Source: SFWF01 sp045638145
Lineage (GTDB): Bacteria > Bacillota > Clostridia > Oscillospirales > Acutalibacteraceae
Length of the DNA stretch: 7,484 bases
Direction: 5' to 3'
Assembly (NCBI GenBank): GCA_045638145.1
Contig: JAZUAU010000014.1
Span: forward strand, 1-7,484
Of the stretch, positions 7,217 through 7,484 are shown piece by piece. The notes under the pieces are model-generated. The model saw nothing but the letters and a program-made list of their open reading frames with translations, had not been told where the DNA came from and did no database searches. Made by a program: the position numbers and the translations under genes. Each line of letters begins with the position of its first letter. Positions within the stretch are counted from its first letter, which is position 1.

Positions 7217-7272
7217 TAATCTTTTGTTAATATTTTGTAACGGAATAACTAAAGGCGACAATCCGTTTACAA
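7208..7272. promoter_or_regulatory. Candidate operator: three copies of a CGTTTACAA-like motif
   Basis: CGTTTACAA occurs at 7208-7216 and again, in the same direction, at 7264-7272. An inverted near-copy, TTGTAACG (one base shorter), lies between them at 7235-7242. The inverted copy and the right copy together form an imperfect palindrome, TTGTAACGGA (7235-7244) with TCCGTTTACAA (7262-7272). The left copy covers the -35 box of the minus promoter and the right copy ends 2 bases before the -35 box of the plus promoter. This placement suggests a shared regulator; no known factor is matched. Confidence 0.4.
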
Positions 7273-7274
7273 CC

Positions 7275-7303
7275 TTGACATTTTTATCAAATTATGGTAA
7301 TAT
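7275..7303 (+). promoter_or_regulatory. Sigma-A-type promoter of the structured leader
   Basis: A perfect TTGACA (7275-7280), a 17-base spacer and TAATAT (7298-7303) give the same promoter form as the one ahead of the lysine riboswitch. The predicted start is near G7310, which is also the first base of the leader's first stem. Confidence 0.85.
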
Positions 7304-7309
7304 AAAAAT

Positions 7310-7412
7310 GCAGTAAACATCCCGTCGACAAGCCGATTATTGCAAAAAATTAATAAAACTATAAAAGCGCACAGTCGTACGGGAAAGCCCCCGTGTAACT
7401 ATGCGCTTTTTT
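7310..7412 (+). promoter_or_regulatory. Structured attenuator leader (or ~100-nt small RNA) of unknown class
   Basis: From the predicted start, GCAGTAA (7310-7316) pairs with TTATTGC (7337-7343, one G-U) to form a stem with a 20-base loop. Within that loop CCCGTCGAC (7321-7329) is complementary to GTCG-T-ACGGG (7374-7383): nine pairs with one bulged base. This pairing would form a pseudoknot with the first stem and would block the inner arm of the terminator at 7363-7412. A strongly A-rich linker (7344-7366) joins the two parts. The layout is that of a transcription attenuator, but I cannot match it to a riboswitch class, a T-box or a leader peptide; the only early ATG (7308) opens a two-codon frame. 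If read-through is rare, it may instead act as a stable small RNA. Confidence 0.6.
7363..7412 (+). terminator. Strong intrinsic terminator inside the leader
   Basis: A 9-bp perfect outer stem (7363-7371 AAAAGCGCA with 7402-7410) is followed after a mismatch by 3 bp (7373-7375 with 7398-7400) and then by 7 bp, of which two are G-U (7377-7383 with 7390-7396), around a 6-base loop. The right arm ends in six T. It lies after the plus-strand promoter and 29 bases before the next start codon, which is the position of an attenuator. Confidence 0.88.
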
Positions 7413-7441
7413 GTTAAAAAAATAGGGATGGAGGAAGAAAT

Positions 7442-7484
7442 ATGTCGAAAAATATCATAATTAAAGCTTCCTTTGCTCCAAGAG
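7442..7484 (+). CDS. Start of an unidentified gene, 3' end outside window
   Basis: Fourteen complete codons are visible (MSKNIIIKASFAPR), starting at an ATG placed 6 bases after GGAGGA (7430-7435), an excellent ribosome binding site. The frame stays open to the window edge. This is too little to name a product. Expression must pass the terminator at 7363-7412, since I see no promoter in the 29 bases between it and the ATG, so whatever the leader senses should control this gene. Confidence 0.7.
   Translation, partial: MSKNIIIKASFAPR

Noticed and set aside
7224..7242. TTGTTAA half-site suggesting a Rex redox-repressor box
   Set aside because: The second half-site (TTAACAA at the right spacing) is missing, so the match is one half only and expected by chance in AT-rich DNA.
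7366..7396. GCGCACAG...GGGAAAGCC resemblance to a c-di-GMP-I (GEMM) riboswitch
   Set aside because: Only short pieces match. The second conserved GGGACGCAAAGCC-type block and the receptor helix are absent, and these bases are accounted for by the terminator stem.
7304..7441. T-box or leader-peptide attenuator ahead of the 7442 gene
   Set aside because: No T-box GGTGG-type antiterminator bulge or specifier stem is visible, and the only early ATG (7308) is followed by one codon and a stop.
1..7484. CRISPR array, tRNA/rRNA, insertion sequence or phage genes
   Set aside because: I saw no regularly spaced direct repeats, no tRNA cloverleaf, no transposase or phage genes and no terminal inverted repeats; the region reads as ordinary chromosome.

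Overview
The window looks like chromosome of a low-to-moderate GC Gram-positive anaerobe, most likely a gut or rumen member of the Clostridia (Oscillospiraceae/Ruminococcaceae-like). The signs are strong AGGAGG-type ribosome binding sites, TTGACA-N17-TAATAT promoters, a lysine riboswitch with a transcription-terminating expression platform, and a cytosolic GH2 enzyme paired with an MFS carrier. The lineage is an inference; no 16S or full marker gene is present.

Layout. Bases 1-421 (+) hold the C-terminal 139 codons of GroEL, closed by a perfect 12-bp terminator hairpin. Bases 480-778 carry a near-consensus promoter, a full lysine (L-box) riboswitch and its terminator/antiterminator switch. 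This controls an NhaC-family transporter (779-2407, +), best read as a lysine importer (LysW type) that is shut off when lysine is plentiful. A hairpin at 2423-2448 ends that gene and lies where transcription converges from the right.

Bases 2454-7158 form a three-gene minus-strand cluster, read from right to left: a 561-aa protein with three membrane segments and a large, probably external, C-terminal domain that I do not recognise (7158-5473); a 12-TM MFS carrier (5418-4123); and a GH2 beta-glycosidase without a signal peptide (4136-2454). The carrier and the enzyme overlap by 14 bases, which suggests coupled translation and one task: import of a beta-glycoside followed by hydrolysis in the cytoplasm. 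A modest hairpin in the 54-base gap before the carrier may reduce read-through from the first gene.

Bases 7159-7441 are a divergent intergenic region. A minus-strand promoter serves the cluster. A TTGACA-N17-TAATAT promoter on the plus strand drives a structured leader of about 130 nt ahead of a gene whose first 14 codons are visible (7442 onward). The leader contains a strong intrinsic terminator and an upstream segment that can pair with the terminator's inner arm, so it looks like an attenuator, but I could not match it to a known riboswitch class. It is the best candidate here for something undescribed. A 9-base motif (CGTTTACAA) sits at or next to the -35 of both divergent promoters and may be a shared operator.
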